A DNA stretch of 64,000 nucleotides from Acinetobacter corruptisaponis (GTDB lineage Bacteria > Pseudomonadota > Gammaproteobacteria > Pseudomonadales > Moraxellaceae). Of the stretch, positions 58,301-60,256 are shown in pieces (position 1 is the first letter of the stretch; every line of letters begins with the position of its first letter). The position numbers were made by a program, and so were the translations under genes. The notes beneath the pieces were generated by a model. It made no database searches. It was not told the origin of the DNA and saw nothing but the letters and a program-made list of their open reading frames with translations. Location: assembly GCF_030053775.1 (NCBI RefSeq), contig NZ_CP125669.1, positions 1,235,962-1,299,961 on the forward strand. Reading direction: 5' to 3'.

Positions 58301-59800
58301 AACAACTTTAAGATTTTGATCTTGGTTGGATCTCAATCTTAAATATTGAGCAGCACTTAAACTATTTCCAATATCGCCCACAAAATTAAAACTCTGATTT
58401 ACTTGATATGAGTTATAAATTTTTAGCTTGATAAGTCTATCAGTCTCATTACTTAAATTCTCACTATCAAAAATATTAAATAATTGGTTTTCTACTATGG
58501 TAATAGCAATAAAATACTCTTGATCTACTTTTGATGTAAAGCTAAAATCTTCAGTATTTTCTTTTTTCAGAACGTTGCCATTTTTATCGTACACCGAAAA
58601 ACTAACTATTTCATCTGTCTTAAATCTTAATACTTCATTTGTGAGTAAATAATACGAGTAAACAGTCGCTTTTTGTTCTCCAATTTCTGCATCATAAATT
58701 CTAGTATTATTATCAATAAAAACTTGACTAACACTGCCATCAAGTTTGATCACCTGTGTTGTCTGTAATGAAGATTCTAAATTTATCTGACCATTCTGAC
58801 CTAAAGTAGTCGCAGGATTAGTGCTCGATTTAATTTGGAAACGAATACTACCTAATGTATTGGTTAAGCTTCCCACTTCTATTCGATAGAGTCCTGCTTT
58901 TAGAAATACTGGCGTATAATTAATATCATTATCTGTAGTATTTGATGAGCGGACTGTATTCCCCCACGCATCCTTAATTATAAAAGTATGGCTATTTAAA
59001 CCTAGTGATAGCTTATCCAGTGCGATCCATTGATCATCCTGCAAGTTTAACTCATATACACTGAGTTGTGACGGAGTCCTAAACTTTGCATCAATTTCTT
59101 GATCAATTTGAATCGACTGAACTACTGGGCGAGAGTGAAACAGTTTAAAACTTGCTCCAAGTGTATCCTGTAACTCCGAACCCTCAATACTTAACCAATA
59201 TGTCCCTGTTTTATCAACAGTAAAACCTTGATCGTTATTTAGATTATTTTTATTAATTACTATTTTTGCATCAGGGTCAAAAATACTCCAAGTTCCATAG
59301 GATTGCAGCACTGACAATGAATCAAAAAATAATCGATCTCCAGCCTGTACATCAAAACGATATAATTTTGCACTTGAAGCAGGTGTTAGTTCTAACTCTA
59401 TATTTTGATTTACAACTAATGATTCTGCACTACTTTCACCTATAAGATGAAACTCAAAATTCGTCTTAACATCATCTATCGCATTCACCGTTAACGTATA
59501 TGTATCTGGCTGTAAATCTAAAAATAAATGACTTTGGGCAGTGAAGTTTGTGGTGTTAAATTGATTTCCAGTTTGAGTCCCTTGCAAATTCCATTGCATT
59601 TTATTGTTATCGATACCATCAAAGAAGAATTTTGTCTTTTCGGTAATAACAAATTCATATTGTTTCTGCTCTCCTGGTTGATCAATGGAACCTGATATTT
59701 CTTGTATTCCTGGCATCAAATCTGCCGAAAGCAAAAGTTTTGGCTCAAGTTGTTCAACTGCCCACATTTGCTCTTGTGTATTCATTTCTTTTTGGTTCAT
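25319..59800 (-). CDS. Giant (11,493-residue) LEPR-XLL-type multi-domain secreted protein
   Basis: One uninterrupted frame; GGGGTAGG precedes ATG 59800. It has no Sec signal peptide; LEPKLLLSAD is at 18-27. Approximate order: PPC-like beta modules (30-2510); CARDB-type repeats (2510-4770); an IPT/TIG-like unit (about 4870-4965); a helical part (5130-5300); a beta-propeller (5730-6020); Ig-like/He_PIG repeats (6260-7230); a short YD-like segment (7600-7700); a dockerin-like pair of calcium loops (7815-7860); Big_2-like units (7990-8130); a second propeller (8515-8890); a charged helical and catalytic-looking part (9290-9800) with HELAE (His9495) and D9640/E9657-A-K9659; a metzincin motif HELGHTIGLKD (9957-9967); cadherin-like repeats (10210-10680); and two DUF642-like lectin folds (about 10800-11300). 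No RTX nonapeptides are seen. It is the likely substrate of the SecA/TolC-type operon. Confidence 0.9.
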   Translation of the reverse strand: MNQKEMNTQEQMWAVEQLEPKLLLSADLMPGIQEISGSIDQPGEQKQYEFVITEKTKFFFDGIDNNKMQWNLQGTQTGNQFNTTNFTAQSHLFLDLQPDTYTLTVNAIDDVKTNFEFHLIGESSAESLVVNQNIELELTPASSAKLYRFDVQAGDRLFFDSLSVLQSYGTWSIFDPDAKIVINKNNLNNDQGFTVDKTGTYWLSIEGSELQDTLGASFKLFHSRPVVQSIQIDQEIDAKFRTPSQLSVYELNLQDDQWIALDKLSLGLNSHTFIIKDAWGNTVRSSNTTDNDINYTPVFLKAGLYRIEVGSLTNTLGSIRFQIKSSTNPATTLGQNGQINLESSLQTTQVIKLDGSVSQVFIDNNTRIYDAEIGEQKATVYSYYLLTNEVLRFKTDEIVSFSVYDKNGNVLKKENTEDFSFTSKVDQEYFIAITIVENQLFNIFDSENLSNETDRLIKLKIYNSYQVNQSFNFVGDIGNSLSAAQYLRLRSNQDQNLKVVFGDNNDSKGDVDVYKIRVQQGDKLYVSTPNGSIDGYLSVYDTQGNRIVVTDDSPLNYTFNNSGDFYLAFHSYGNRSSFNIVTGENTSGYYTGELNLTVRLTKVGQSSTNSNFNYTVLDFYDFNAKWYLTDNSGITVRQGNSNLVDVTKGLSYLWLIPSDTGSSKVEYTIIDADHENLTKEKNFILNDNQSLNLNLDDSINNKKVIQNITVVESGLYFFDIDSTRYATDIKIIGKNLDKSLSRDEQARTQAIYLEQGQYQIVVHKNVLEDIKQTISIHSKKLYEELELNKETPLDIEKLESQIFLLNTQKDKKYTIDFEQPLQSGVLITVWDDLGNILVQSASPATNLEILSQYSQNIYIGILNQTLTSQSLSINATESATTPISGSVAQTIQLNQIKPVPAQQVTENLAFAFTINQADSYALAFAGLPFNDVKIINLDKGAVFLGNLDLNYAGFVQWLTQGNYRIEFSGLQQVQAFTFTISNQAINLTENTVQTVNFSTQPAFIYQFNAQQNQSYYIQAQNASSWAGLNYRLYNTAGGLVQNGVLTDNILALNLNEYQKDYRLVVYSTNGNAVLNNMQLSLLTSTSLAIPVNLDENLTVDFHQQNQNKTLQFNIERTGLVELIPSQAGYSYQVFDENGNQIIQQLYWYGDNKAYFLEAGQYTVKITNTQAIANQLRQLNLNITQSKTIKDIAIETAITVNYSNSIPSMVLKLELVAGQEYDLLSNYSYNYSSYTDNSNYSSKLKYYLFNENGQLVYSLQANRGANFKVDVGGSYYLVTSGQEYSSVSGYAFRGYKNSIVFNLKQKQTVNHYLVGDFVSDTINYVDNNQKLYRFELTEKTQINLSTLGNGLEFTLKPTYSTNSLWSVSAGSTYANQVITLEAGSYDLVIRNHFDYPNATRQFNFTITDLKQAIELPLDQTVIKTVNQSAETTVWKIPGQAGQDWMIDPRTVGGTASRNIVWYLYDYLGNQIASSTQAGTSDGAVKFNLKKDGVYYLALQGANESQRQQSRSTTIRVSTPQVVTQVVQLNQAMSGTLSEAGEIHRYKLHLEQAQTLILDSISGSVTYAYLKDATGQQRVINLSSNQYQIISLPAGDHVFEFYSDRTGLGNYQLRLLSLQENNQIVNEIEPLTAKLGINQKIAIYALNLDVDKKYNIDFLNSNNLYYSVFDNSGNILLNNYYSNNGAPSFIANTSKLYLLVKRTDNSTAEKLITVQIDSVENRTVPLVLDQMTSGTLYTSDSTCSYQFTIEKDGWLSLKDLRLNQSSMYLKLFGPNNNLLSQYNNLMALQSAKVYLRAGQYRFEISSNNDNDSSYQFYANYIADDNSGSLSSITDAKELFIDDKKTLLVNHAASTDRYYRVMLNQGDQLFARLENSQIVLLSKSGEQLNVLDQEGTFAINTTDIYYVKITSQQDLVGKELYLERQSGKPTIAIDAGETLVTAQEIFVPQGTLYTLETYIGDGANTNKDVDMYQVMLTAGDTLVFNAYSSSNFLTRIFNANGQQVYSTRYGNNTNSYIYTVPSTGVYYIGLSAYENRGYNAVDNTNLIAGAIGQNSIQIARRLGALNPVVNYVLPRTLPGDIISESTWSGTILNGFNDQDLFYFEVEEAGLYYLDRIAASYENYYGATLKVVGLKDNKQVLSDFNNLAYLLEGKYVIRGHLNSYSTSTATFKWINVSENKKIIELGQSITTSSIQTRQANNIYKFSVEQAGYVQFNSLSYSGSALNYKFYNQYGQLVTSSNNSGSIDSNAIYLESAGEYYLIFDTSGSYYDEVDGYNYTGQVTFQVDWLGDQKVKNVQSTTLNAMNSGILTANNQSHSYSLSFDKTTTLYLDHLNYSNNSGVTLQVINQVGTVIGNYALNSYYNPITLMAGSYQFRVYTQEFSDKNYGFKLLDLTQAQQIESGKVVEDRLKPLGEKQVYQIEAKAGDRIFIDFEDLITRTTGYYNNVWKYNYSTNLIVIDPYGRAQTISRAELNNLGTEFVAAVSGKYTILLDESDARDIELPYRMTVYVHAPSEPLIIDLNNNQRKVDLSIHNLTVQASYEQTIHSGSLLEIQWDVSNLGEQATFGDFTDRVLIKRKSTGEILAQSLVPYTEYELGSLLPQQTTQRKAYIRLPEGTLGVGEFEIVIDSDYYNSQKETVQAKENNHLSIIFNSTMRDYPNLIVEQLALSPNANWQTGDVVTLNWTTKNTGNASAQGSWVERIEIINLTTGAVITRQDIQQSSQSIGVGEQSSRQITFNWPSENNAIGRFVVTVKVDALNVIAEHNVAGSLEFDNETRLEVVAGPDLIVKNLHIEQQQLQAGDQVTLSWQDYNQGSVATPKNYQDRIIVREKNANGSAGKIVLNFASAFSGQDAAPLLAGETRNRNFSFNLPEGIAGVGQFIVEVIADNNIVGQGVIYEVNDQGDAEINNSLSTQFTSTAQTYADLIVSNIVVPVEVGSGTFAQIQWSVTNHGDKIAQGQWVDRVILSRDAIIGNADDIVLANFNRVKELAIGESYQQSVSVKIPARLEGQYYIAVISDINHSVKEPDTRGNNQLISSGFNIIKTFNDLIPEVIASPNSLSVNEQGRIIWKVSNIGNLATDTNRWVDTVYISSKPTFDATAIALGSVTHLGYLGLNESYEAYLDIQPNLAAGSYYLFIRTDSYGSTYEPERTENNIVKTAITLETEKLPDIQVSDLLVESQWQSGNQVQLTYTLTNMGTADFTGFVYDRFRLVNTTDPSQTYVLAAPSFNRNVKKGESFKQQLTLNVPAIGLGTWRLEVTSDVNDYIRELNVVNHSANTLIEMVSPDLVVGNVKTTGVLQGGQSIDISWTTYNQGSAKAGQIKDIVYLSLDDVIDPRDIKIGEVLHTEIGNQSFISSVLNYKIPQDLSGRWRLIIVTDADNKNVEYNAENNNRYLQSLDIAKAEYADLIVTNISVPTQTIADPATLTVEWTVSNIGTGAGLNTTWTDTVIYSSDDVIGNSDDIILGRAVHNGALEKDGNYTSSIQYRFGPNFTKHGYIFVQTDSLKQVWENDLESNNTTKSDHIVDVMPKAYADLQVNTLSIDNAQQLISGTTTTVKWSVSNNGIGITDKDTWVDRIWLSSQADGKGQIWELGSIQHLGYLASNQGYEHSLTVTLPDGLSGTYYLNVSTDTGKNVFEFIHDGNNQKLGLSTVIQLAEYPDLVIESIGLPETAFEGEEIEFGWTVRNQGAKDATGNWVDSVRLISLDNSKTPIYFGNFSYTQGLESGKTYTRTEKVRLPSRLEGAWRLEVVTNADLGKNSANQIYEYNTARQNNTLLSDDILRVDLNPRPDLRVTQIEAPDTVVAGGKASVKFTVSNMGPLVTSKQWKDSVYLSLDDRLSSDDMLIGRYDSGSALAPTQSYTTITDEFTIPVRYRGDVYIIVVSDSGNSVDEYPNENNNIRVEKLYVEPTPFADLVASDVVAPDQASHGSKITVDYKVTNKGSAKTQGDQSSINSWIDSVWLTVDRRQPNPSKGDIKLGDIRHTGHLEVGEDYLGQLTVTIPEGVYSGQYYITVWSDTYDAILEDTLATNINLDDATQIDNNNYKARAIDILGFSPPDFAVVDIQAPIQAVAGGSYQFSYTVKNRADEFEGSWTDEVWLADQADLSKATIKWKLGEFSQNRKLGYNETYTVEQIIPLLAPTVTGLQLVVQTNTGKLKDKNDKVKLEKNKENNTSSVASRVTASASDLAVTQVIVDQQVFSGELVNVSWIVENKGADVWSGTRSWTDYIVISAYPEYRPEYSMLIGSVEHSNAQGLKSGTSYTTTGQFSIPAGYDGQYYIYVLSDATLASGKPYFPADALNGIYNQSVLESYQKTVFENNFTQNNIASTSLNVVYREPDLIIQDIQISNSNPNAGDTVTLTWTVKNDGTRDTRVKSWFDGVYLSIDNTIDASDYPVIDRGLFVEIMSKTKLVLLDDVLKVGESYTQSATFTIPVGIGGDFNIIIKADTNYASTGTSSDGRYSSIRKNLQVIKKTPGYDQAAVLEFKDEGNNEKSIVLTVNYVNPPDLQVTTVVSPTSVISGQKIDVSYTVKNFGGKTSSDQGLWTDLIYLSTDRVLDLNKDKLLGFVNHNGGLAENAEYSASIQAQIPTDMNGTYYVFVVTDPAYYRGGATGQVLEFENDLNNTLAAERPLLIIQPEPVDLQVTDIVLPAQTKTGEKVHIEYNVKNLADYQAHGQWSDAVYLSRNNSWDNQDILLGRFTHQGGLDARQQYTGFIEALLPMVQDGQWYIIVRPDIYNEVYEGDIVYTETGLNIAPNEANNETVSASTITVTVPKLLLNTSTDLKLSSRDQYLYKLEVGQGETLRVRLDSSAINGSNELYIRYEAVPNSGQYDFAYTLANSPDQELFVPTTQAGNYYILIKSSNSAKNTAATIIAETLPLSITKVTPDQGGTGTDDYRWVTMDIYGAQFAAGALVKLSRPGVFEIEPERWQVLDATHIRAVFDLRQVPHGLYDIVVINPNGDRVVEPYRYLVERAIEPDVTIGLGGVSQIAPGETGIYSISLQSLTNVDTPYVRLDIGAVEMGYNDSLIDGLNLPFIIFGSNVGGQPSGRIIGDQANTQQYGITPTDQNKLNQIAWASLDGTLNTSGINLAPGYAFDMNAAGFTGFTFNIKTYPGLKEWINMDFEGLREQLYMIHPEWKAQGLLDNGVYDLNKISGGLAARFLDPEERLTKKEMLALDFRFNIAAAATPITRAEFIQDQTKHALKMREAILKDALANASLKALAADETQWVQGWLAALEDAGLLRPENQAPAIRESVQVLSLTANLATGILLSKAGESYQTKASVLSFFEQMQKWYGDTSKWAGDPEALKAQTDYYEYRQDDEGNFALSPVPKNITPEDLILNSENNKHFINFNIFAGGRSQLEYLRHLGLLDVDFNPVGAQALALTQYLKQMAAVNTDIVHIQGPSVMPHTDGKSYVPSETALPFKISFQNTTEQSLHQIRLVTAIDEQLDPYTLRLTDMKIGDINIHVPDNRSSFTSDFDFTGSLGFILRVSAGIDAENHVLTWLIQAIDPNTGELSTQNLHRLLKLDGNNKGFVGYTIQSIETAKSNEEIVSQARIYLNNTPPVDSQISTYVLDNQRPVTALNVVSQQSTTANQVHYKVQWTAQDDVSGVKHVTLYVAENGGDFKIWQKQLTQATGELLFIGQAGIHYEFLAVATDIAGNQEVAKVTNAVIPDDGSRQQLLTEIGSNESLQQTTQVPQAAQDRSYLNNSIFVEAQKGLAGQIDKNQNTDLNSVLSPFTLNTFASGFNTSQGEVGALAMVELPDHRILVSAGQYRNQLFIYGEDGGTQQKPLYTFDQPIMDMAVDSKGQLWVLTGQELWLLDYSTGQIIERIKGPANEPLTHALAVEPETDRIYVSSGNGIEIFDINAPVGQQWTHFSNTLVSDLSFSPDGRLWAVRWTSANILSHLGKTDIISFPLTGKTKGRAEVEYTLNGLIDSLVFGQKGTAFEGLLFASANNSQQFTNSSKSLPKQDNAAVWMISLAKRQAIQLAQGGSRGESILITHDQRILVAQTNTIDEIALLKAPTVIASSIQDGAYIPLPLSYATISFDQAMWLGNNGNDSTDVASVLNPANYRFVGVGKNVNQVLTPESVQWNKATNSVVLTLPNIAAGQWRLEVSSNLQSAKQTRLEGVYTAAFTTVTDYSAFVHIEFDKTRADRLNGTVSYDVKLTNIGQDNIQGPLLLLLDPGHYFNGGIVSAIQGQGLQNELWLLDVGSYLQAHGGSLKVGESLTGITVSVVKAEDLTLSNDAARLLKFDLAHQVYALPYDNQPPVMSYDETKLKAKVNESWNFDLTATDQDGNQFYWSIVEAPQGVSIDSVTTGQVSDQGYQAHAQLHWTPTTQDRVDSEILVKVVDSRGGVALKRLKIQVDGANHVPVIATIRDIVLTEGQSLGQQLLVADEDGDRLSMVVRNLPAGAEFDVATGLLTWTPAYDQAGQYENIELIVSDGKHESRYQFNITVKQGYEKPVLLPVAAQQLREGERFSLQLAGNLPHGLMQYTGQDIKLNYSAEWLPSGAILNKDTGWLEWTPGYAQAGNYDIPIRLVATYTPSNGGIPVRTVAIQTLTLVVNNANAAPQFESSPTWTVLEGASVRLSVFAFDPDNPGFEPAFKSHPQGQAVQMSDVPASVSYVVTGLPEGATFDPETLEIYWNPGYQQAGIYKVKVLATDDGNGTGQPLSTERIFTINVLNANRTPEIGDLQSVIVDKGAVIEIPVTATDKDGNPIELQIEGLPSFATYTQTQSGSNVKGVIRFAPQAGHRGDYTITVTARDNGDGDINQVQVERKSFVVTVRSYSEAPSLSVPTRNVAVVGQQIRIPMTVSDLDQDTLNYIVQGLPTGAQLVQSTTYGYAEIVWTPTANQLGQYDLSVQVSDQGLPPANLGYAVPENYVAVPNVVAQDIRIVVRASNLAPELLDVQVQQGGSVVQQADQIILQAQEGQQLTWSMTVKDTDLDQLYWSFNALPKGVNITTQALGNGQSQLVFKWLPSMFAAQNSLGSSQLGRYDFAVTVTDGSAKLNRNIQIQVTNVNQQPVFTSVPMQLVYEGETLGFNLLAQDGDSDALRYQLVHDANTPTGIYVDATTGYVEWTPAQDMVNNHLNDQQAFDLTFMVTDGQATVLKTVQVRVLDINKAPTIQSSNRTLLVGQQFQLDVVKSAQNSLSNNGNLYVSDADGLAQTQGLTVSFEQLPQGASYDAVTGRLSWTPSAGQIGKFVFYARVSDGYDTVRQAITFNVVAEHNAYQPDLHIETTPAIPVVAGQIVTATVRADSFSAIANTVVEVRGSALGTDQWQVVTLDSTGRVKLTGQQPGLIEIRATTTDIDGFSQQRTEIIRVKDPQDSTAPVLSWQGQLGGASLNTAPIVIQNNTDLTALIKEQQLMGYKLEIARNSTGALQWQTLQDVSLKATYSNQAVDIFALDPALLANGAYQLRLTAWDLVGRVEELYANIEINSSTKQLNQATHVDASLLLGSKVLDLVRSIATDVNGDFSNWTSALFDTQLTHNQRLTNSVGTVAAWQTGAKVWLQIPQGLTGIAATQTQYLSFSLSLQTQYVNGANTGIRQLTPQFSNDQGWSLTAHSSADLHIDNLVQQGQSLYNESTGLAWVPSYFSLTAPDGTCYLLDQTGKVLSIHLNTGEQWLVSQNNIVLVSGQSSQSIEFKRDSQGRISQIIGQDNQGKAISLLYKYNSANQLELVRNLITGEVVQRYSYTAAGEVHLEEATAYLGASVDWLNQNQSTPQWQGELNHQTQYFDFAIRESELASTIKAMGATGAVLVAIETQGNVQDIDVADATIVSQQRQGNTTLTIVRITSAGFKQLAVQGTGMVAVRLSIVGDLNRDGNVDGLDSSLWQAQAGQSQFDLNGDGVINNTDLQILYANYGWKSNQAPVNIVAQGTQALKTHTDLSVSGALAQIAVDREGDAVYWNILGSTHGIAQLSSNGKNLSFKPEAGFSGYATVTLQADDGYSRGQPIELKIYVSDAKLVLIHVERLAALALGNGATLHVTGDFADEDGVVLTADYLQFVSDNPNVLTVDAQGNITTKQAGIATIHVSARGIEGVNVISVDTNPYTPYADEDGFEVDVYPRAINLPLSATRQLKVHDADGQYISQATTGIKYYISNSSIAEITADGLLIPKKLGTAKVTIIYQNMQTDIVLNIQQEHIGAIKVSSKDGGITSDVSGNILMVASNSLPEGTKFSIETVALDSVGIPLPAKEYLSGLAAFEIDLSGETATKPLQLAINVGDIYVDPQTGNTEQLTEGTEVLFWRKGTFVDENGVERETWWLLDNGYVDANGVARTSSPPFGGVSVSGTVVVTTAVKNVDKKTGAMTIVQSSMDYSFINSMLANAVMSVGRGGLLNFAIDSVFTLYNSFSVVTYTLAGSYSKEVMVNKDDGGITTAKIEVPKNNVEDPRITGYSFNANTNELIVDVENVSSVFDLNIWLVPQGDQLGSPTDKAEHGLIWKSYKAYWTGGNKFSITIDNNIALGLHNIYLERKLYTYTDNGIRVASDYSEYSDFVSLQIEPPKVSIALSNSYILITEQGKTTDDFGIKRKVDVDEQGNSFFLYLPTNKTDPIAYNEAGTLAFIAGRNTIYVLDMISYKIIDSIEVKSSGEYISALLYNDGWLYVGSYGPSPLIRINVDELSTEFLKVQQSLDISSAAVTGFGDMAISHGRYLAVIASVSNRGVLGGIGGAVYWTKDPVGDIYVIDLNKINYQGEFTENNGVDVINASDLGNIGQRPMRITEGLYAGEFIMTSLRDVNHGVSTIKVGLDNQGNLTQSSIHKKIKLKPTYTSRDYNPNARTNRQEIQNSSDVVLVNYNNMMYALVADYNFWFNDSSVSEEGMWGANKRIGGKIGIIQDPFGYYGEPIFIGSTIPIIGASIETLTVTEDGLLQASVWMDEMGGPDDGYYSRMFRSIFVWSIQDLLDSANKFIDAGKVDTQQPIDAALPSRYDDPMDINIFYHTMRAIQSYSNEHDSIFDLDGYLQSQTGTQQPLPTPSNDKVDYTGLNLAALGTTGVTITREYAKNLYISAMVQVELLNVLYGISDAEQEKAEIAKKLYLSTFGDDRSAEYSLSKIEEEIFGVFDRLQELAIQDIEITLRIYVLTEHLLNKEMQWLLDQLNITLPTSTLLVEALNETVTLDSLIALLNDEDVEIQVVDDALTLSGGRNNILSVILSATMAVSPGKAINPIKGVASAEVHLMARTATVTAKPMTEALIQAAKNSSKQATNLAKTTGKNTTKVLEEIKTVKQAKKSIATSIKETIAKNAQNFRHLQNANTISSIAESMVQAAIRNQTSSDSSTSSSNNNQQRRRFGDSYYVGGTSVLTNDAYDFFKEILGNEFYSLHGEKVSPNSALGKKAQEELLKVYLEDLVKRRFLFADWGDDIDIKITPIVDKKYGLAQIEIDIRDAKQPLVSENDGAVVTMSGLRLPKKIVISTRLPNFLIQNYVDQTVKQKNRFYTQDPLAILNHDRVMAGFSLNVRSDKNNVVNITSMWNDTINIDLNYNALKDKLLFASVLQHELAEIREYYVLANEYMTRAKTLKAKLTDIKFDEHEDAKVLSDHFISEYNQLILADDAFENDRLYDIQHNSDLALAKLMGDKHEEDVRAYYQNVLGISEENYFDQVEYELYIKQGNQFVAKKYNFKDPSNKEANAVYTAKTVGKLDGLYLKYENGKYSLQIIEAKSTASQVDIRQVLAERKAGEGYINSEGLYELEQDIYKKLADKDLIGYTANQKYLYQDILQADQEIYIKIIDAESKRELRNIQEDWNERGRVLKLYEEDDQGNIYLVINPASDSTSTTNIGVNQSLELFLRYYKMPDTNPKLPPAQRIDLSTLYDGYVKVSGDQFKNYIDGTVERKKGKNDLQAMQVDTLSATVQPSQTQVEVEQLFDVAKQYWVDLGIDASLFNHVSLKLQDINIGGTIAYVLNGQDIILSPNAAGFGWFIDLTPFEHSEFNMNAPWDYGLATDVDIAGKIDLLTVLIHELGHTIGLKDTFVAQDMMGGFIQQGVRLLPTLQDLQGWHAPQVSVPQEEAPIHYLAVGVLIVQPVSAPAWKAENLDIQDMFQNINVGLSGWRVLGEIQQNQDDIILNEIQQHHSSLSQAFKLGSQDRVLTFTVKDQHLTDYNNSPDDAFEVALLDATTGEALFKVSDLSNTDALFNLQANGQSYLAQGIERVINSDGSQTFFINLDQALIGREVLLSFDLLGFGAADSSVTLSNIRLIAEPLAINDHYQFDEDTTVTGNVLNNDLLIGKSIENVVLVTAPQHGELVLLANGEFSYVPHANYFGTDQFSYYFVTVDGQESKVATVQLEINPVNDAPIFGQQPNWEIVAGEPLVLDFDAYVQDVENNPITVQITQQPQYGTISYDESTGQYIYLVDKDFVGDDTFTVVLTDGKDSSQPYTFSIHVLASNTAPVLNAQDIMADEDQNLIFDPLASAYDEDGDVLITHFTTQPQYGHLEQLADGRYQYIPNENYFGTDSFSYYVTDGELNSQVVRVSITINAVNDAPTLAAQAIVTDEDTAVIIDLLVTAQDIDGDALTAVIVNEPMHGQLIRLLDGHYQYVPNTNYHGTDSFSYYVTDSALNSQVVTVSINVNAVNDAPTLTAQQFVTDEDTTITIDLLATAQDIDGDVLTAVIVAQPLNGELVQLAEGRYQYVPNANYFGADHFSYYVTDGELNSQTVTVSITIHAVNDAPVATSQTVQGLEDQALTLKWTDFAVSDIDGDSLEIEITTLPQAGLLQQFIHDQWELVSIGTRLNQADFNAAHVRFVPFRDESSDRAIVGIGNQKAVYAQIGYKAFDGELYSEQTYLNIEIEAVADQPILTIGSSTNQEILFQTSWETAPNPDLTSTLIEQNMFEGWTLLKGLDCNLFGTDGFEIWSNGDRMDNAYGQLKTVQAKTGNGNHWLELNDAGLFQAQTLGISRNVQTELGRSYKLSFDYAGRLGFSECFTQIGIYVDGKRIATYANTSPNDQLNWQNIQFSFVGTGKLQNIQIRIDAPLTHLSGRGAMIDNIVLSTSKPLNRGKEDQTMPLSSIAAQLQDKDGSEQLKLAIAGLPLGSQLSDGTHQFMVTQQQTIADITTWNLNTLQFTPPKDFSGELKLQVVASSIEQSNASIATAIHELTVYIEAVADAPSLETQQSQNALTSRQVFHTEWGGVYNAILNKNATVVYGWSLDGWTAQKDQLLKLDGFEVWHAGDQIKNTNGQTITLQSSSANAWIRLNDGKDTLYQQTAIERQVNTVSGNTYTLSFDMAGLLGQAANFGRIGVYVDGQQIAIFDAVSGQTALNWQQYQIAFDGNGRNRTIRLQIEGNISGRSAFISNIRLVETYTSTANQVYAMVGQTTYLPIMAAHSNDQDGSERIKLELTGFNQGTVLTDGTNYVTVSSTQQWIDISTWDWTKLRFASSRNQDMTIQVKATAIEQSNQHSASTIKNIAIKMLDGQACVNPWRLVNGFVSTWVNHIASIPLTVKAQWACSIPLLSTQLELSILPKDEDDDLILLRQEEQSDAWLKALEQTAQQYWKQLF
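26800..27400 (-). other. First of two paralogous carbohydrate-binding-like modules in the giant protein
   Basis: Residues about 10,800-11,000 (FEGWTLLKGLD, TDGFEIWSNGDRMDN, GNHWLELNDAG, YKLSFDYAGRLGF, IGIYVDGKRIATY) look like a DUF642/galactose-binding-like beta-sandwich. The same order recurs at about 25,900-26,480 (WSLDGWTAQKDQ, LDGFEVWHAGDQIKN, YTLSFDMAGLLG, IGVYVDGQQIAIF). Each copy is followed by a DKDGSEQL/DQDGSERI-type beta unit common in large bacterial adhesins. A role in surface or glycan contact is inference. Confidence 0.6.
27807..28650 (-). repeat. Tandem 93-residue cadherin-like repeats within the giant gene
   Basis: Near-identical units of 279 bases start at 27807, 28086 and 28365, with a further diverged unit at about 28644. 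Each encodes NDAPTL, then VTDEDT, DIDGD, YQYVPN and FSYYVTD landmarks, the pattern of cadherin-like/VCBS-type adhesin domains. The exact period shows recent duplication in frame. These stalk-like calcium-binding folds are common in secreted giant adhesins. Confidence 0.85.
29820..30280 (-). other. Metzincin-like zinc protease domain inside the giant protein
   Basis: Residues about 9840-9994 carry HELGHTIGLKD (His9957, Glu9958, His9961, Gly9964, Asp9967), matching HExxHxxGxxH/D of metzincins with Asp as third ligand, and a possible Met-turn in AQDMMGG just after. It could process the giant protein itself or cut external targets; activity is unproven. Confidence 0.7.
30400..31900 (-). other. 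Candidate effector region: HELAE and PD-(D/E)xK-like motifs in the giant protein
   Basis: Residues about 9300-9800 differ from the beta-repeat regions around them: they are charged, helical and AT-rich in DNA. Two catalytic-looking patterns appear: QHELAEIREYY (His9495) with a later IQHNSDLALAKL, and KLDGLYLKYENGKYS then LQIIEAKS (Asp9640, Glu9657, Lys9659), which fits the D-x(n)-ExK core of restriction-like nucleases. A low-complexity Ser/Asn linker and an Ala/Lys-rich helical stretch precede it. Nuclease or toxin function is inference from motifs. Confidence 0.45.
36210..36370 (-). other. Dockerin-like pair of calcium-binding loops in the giant protein
   Basis: Residues about 7813-7863 read GDLNRDGNVDGLDSS and later FDLNGDGVINNTDLQILY, two F-hand loops with the D-x-N-x-D-G spacing of type I dockerins. 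Dockerins normally bind cohesins; no cohesin-like domain was recognised in the window, so it may simply be a structural calcium site. Confidence 0.65.
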
Positions 59801-60256
59801 GACCCTACCCCAGATTGTTACTAATTTGTGATTTTTTGTTTAAAACAAGTTTATGGGTTGAATTGTAAAGACTGTTTTTATATTCAGCAATTTGTTTTTG
59901 ATTTTTATATAAAATTTTAGATAGAATTATATTGTATTTTTCAAATAAAAATTTAATTTAAAATTTTTAAAAAATAGGTCTTTATTTAAATTTAAAAAAC
60001 AAAGTAAACTATTATTTATTTTGTTTTTCTACACAATAAATTTTATTTATTAAATAAAATTAACAATATATTCAAAATAGAATATTTTTTAAAAGAAATA
60101 ATTAGAATCACTTGCAAATCAAGAAAATGACATACCTTTATCTCCAATAAAAATCCCTATGTAAAAATTACAGGAATCAACTAACCTATTCTCTGAAAAT
60201 TAGATTACTCATTCAATTCAAAATATGGATAGAGTTAGCTATTCTAAAAATATAAC
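59801..60256. other. Very AT-rich upstream region of the giant gene
   Basis: About 450 bases of nearly pure A/T sequence with no gene on either strand. Next to the start there is a near-palindrome TTGTTT-AAAACAA at about 59837-59849, a possible regulator site. Such AT-rich leaders are typical targets of H-NS-like silencers. No promoter could be assigned with certainty. Confidence 0.4.

Noticed and set aside
25319..59800. A classical RTX adhesin/type I secretion substrate
   Set aside because: I found no GGxGxDxxx nonapeptide repeats at the C-terminus, no ABC exporter in the operon, and an LEPR-XLL-type N-terminus instead.
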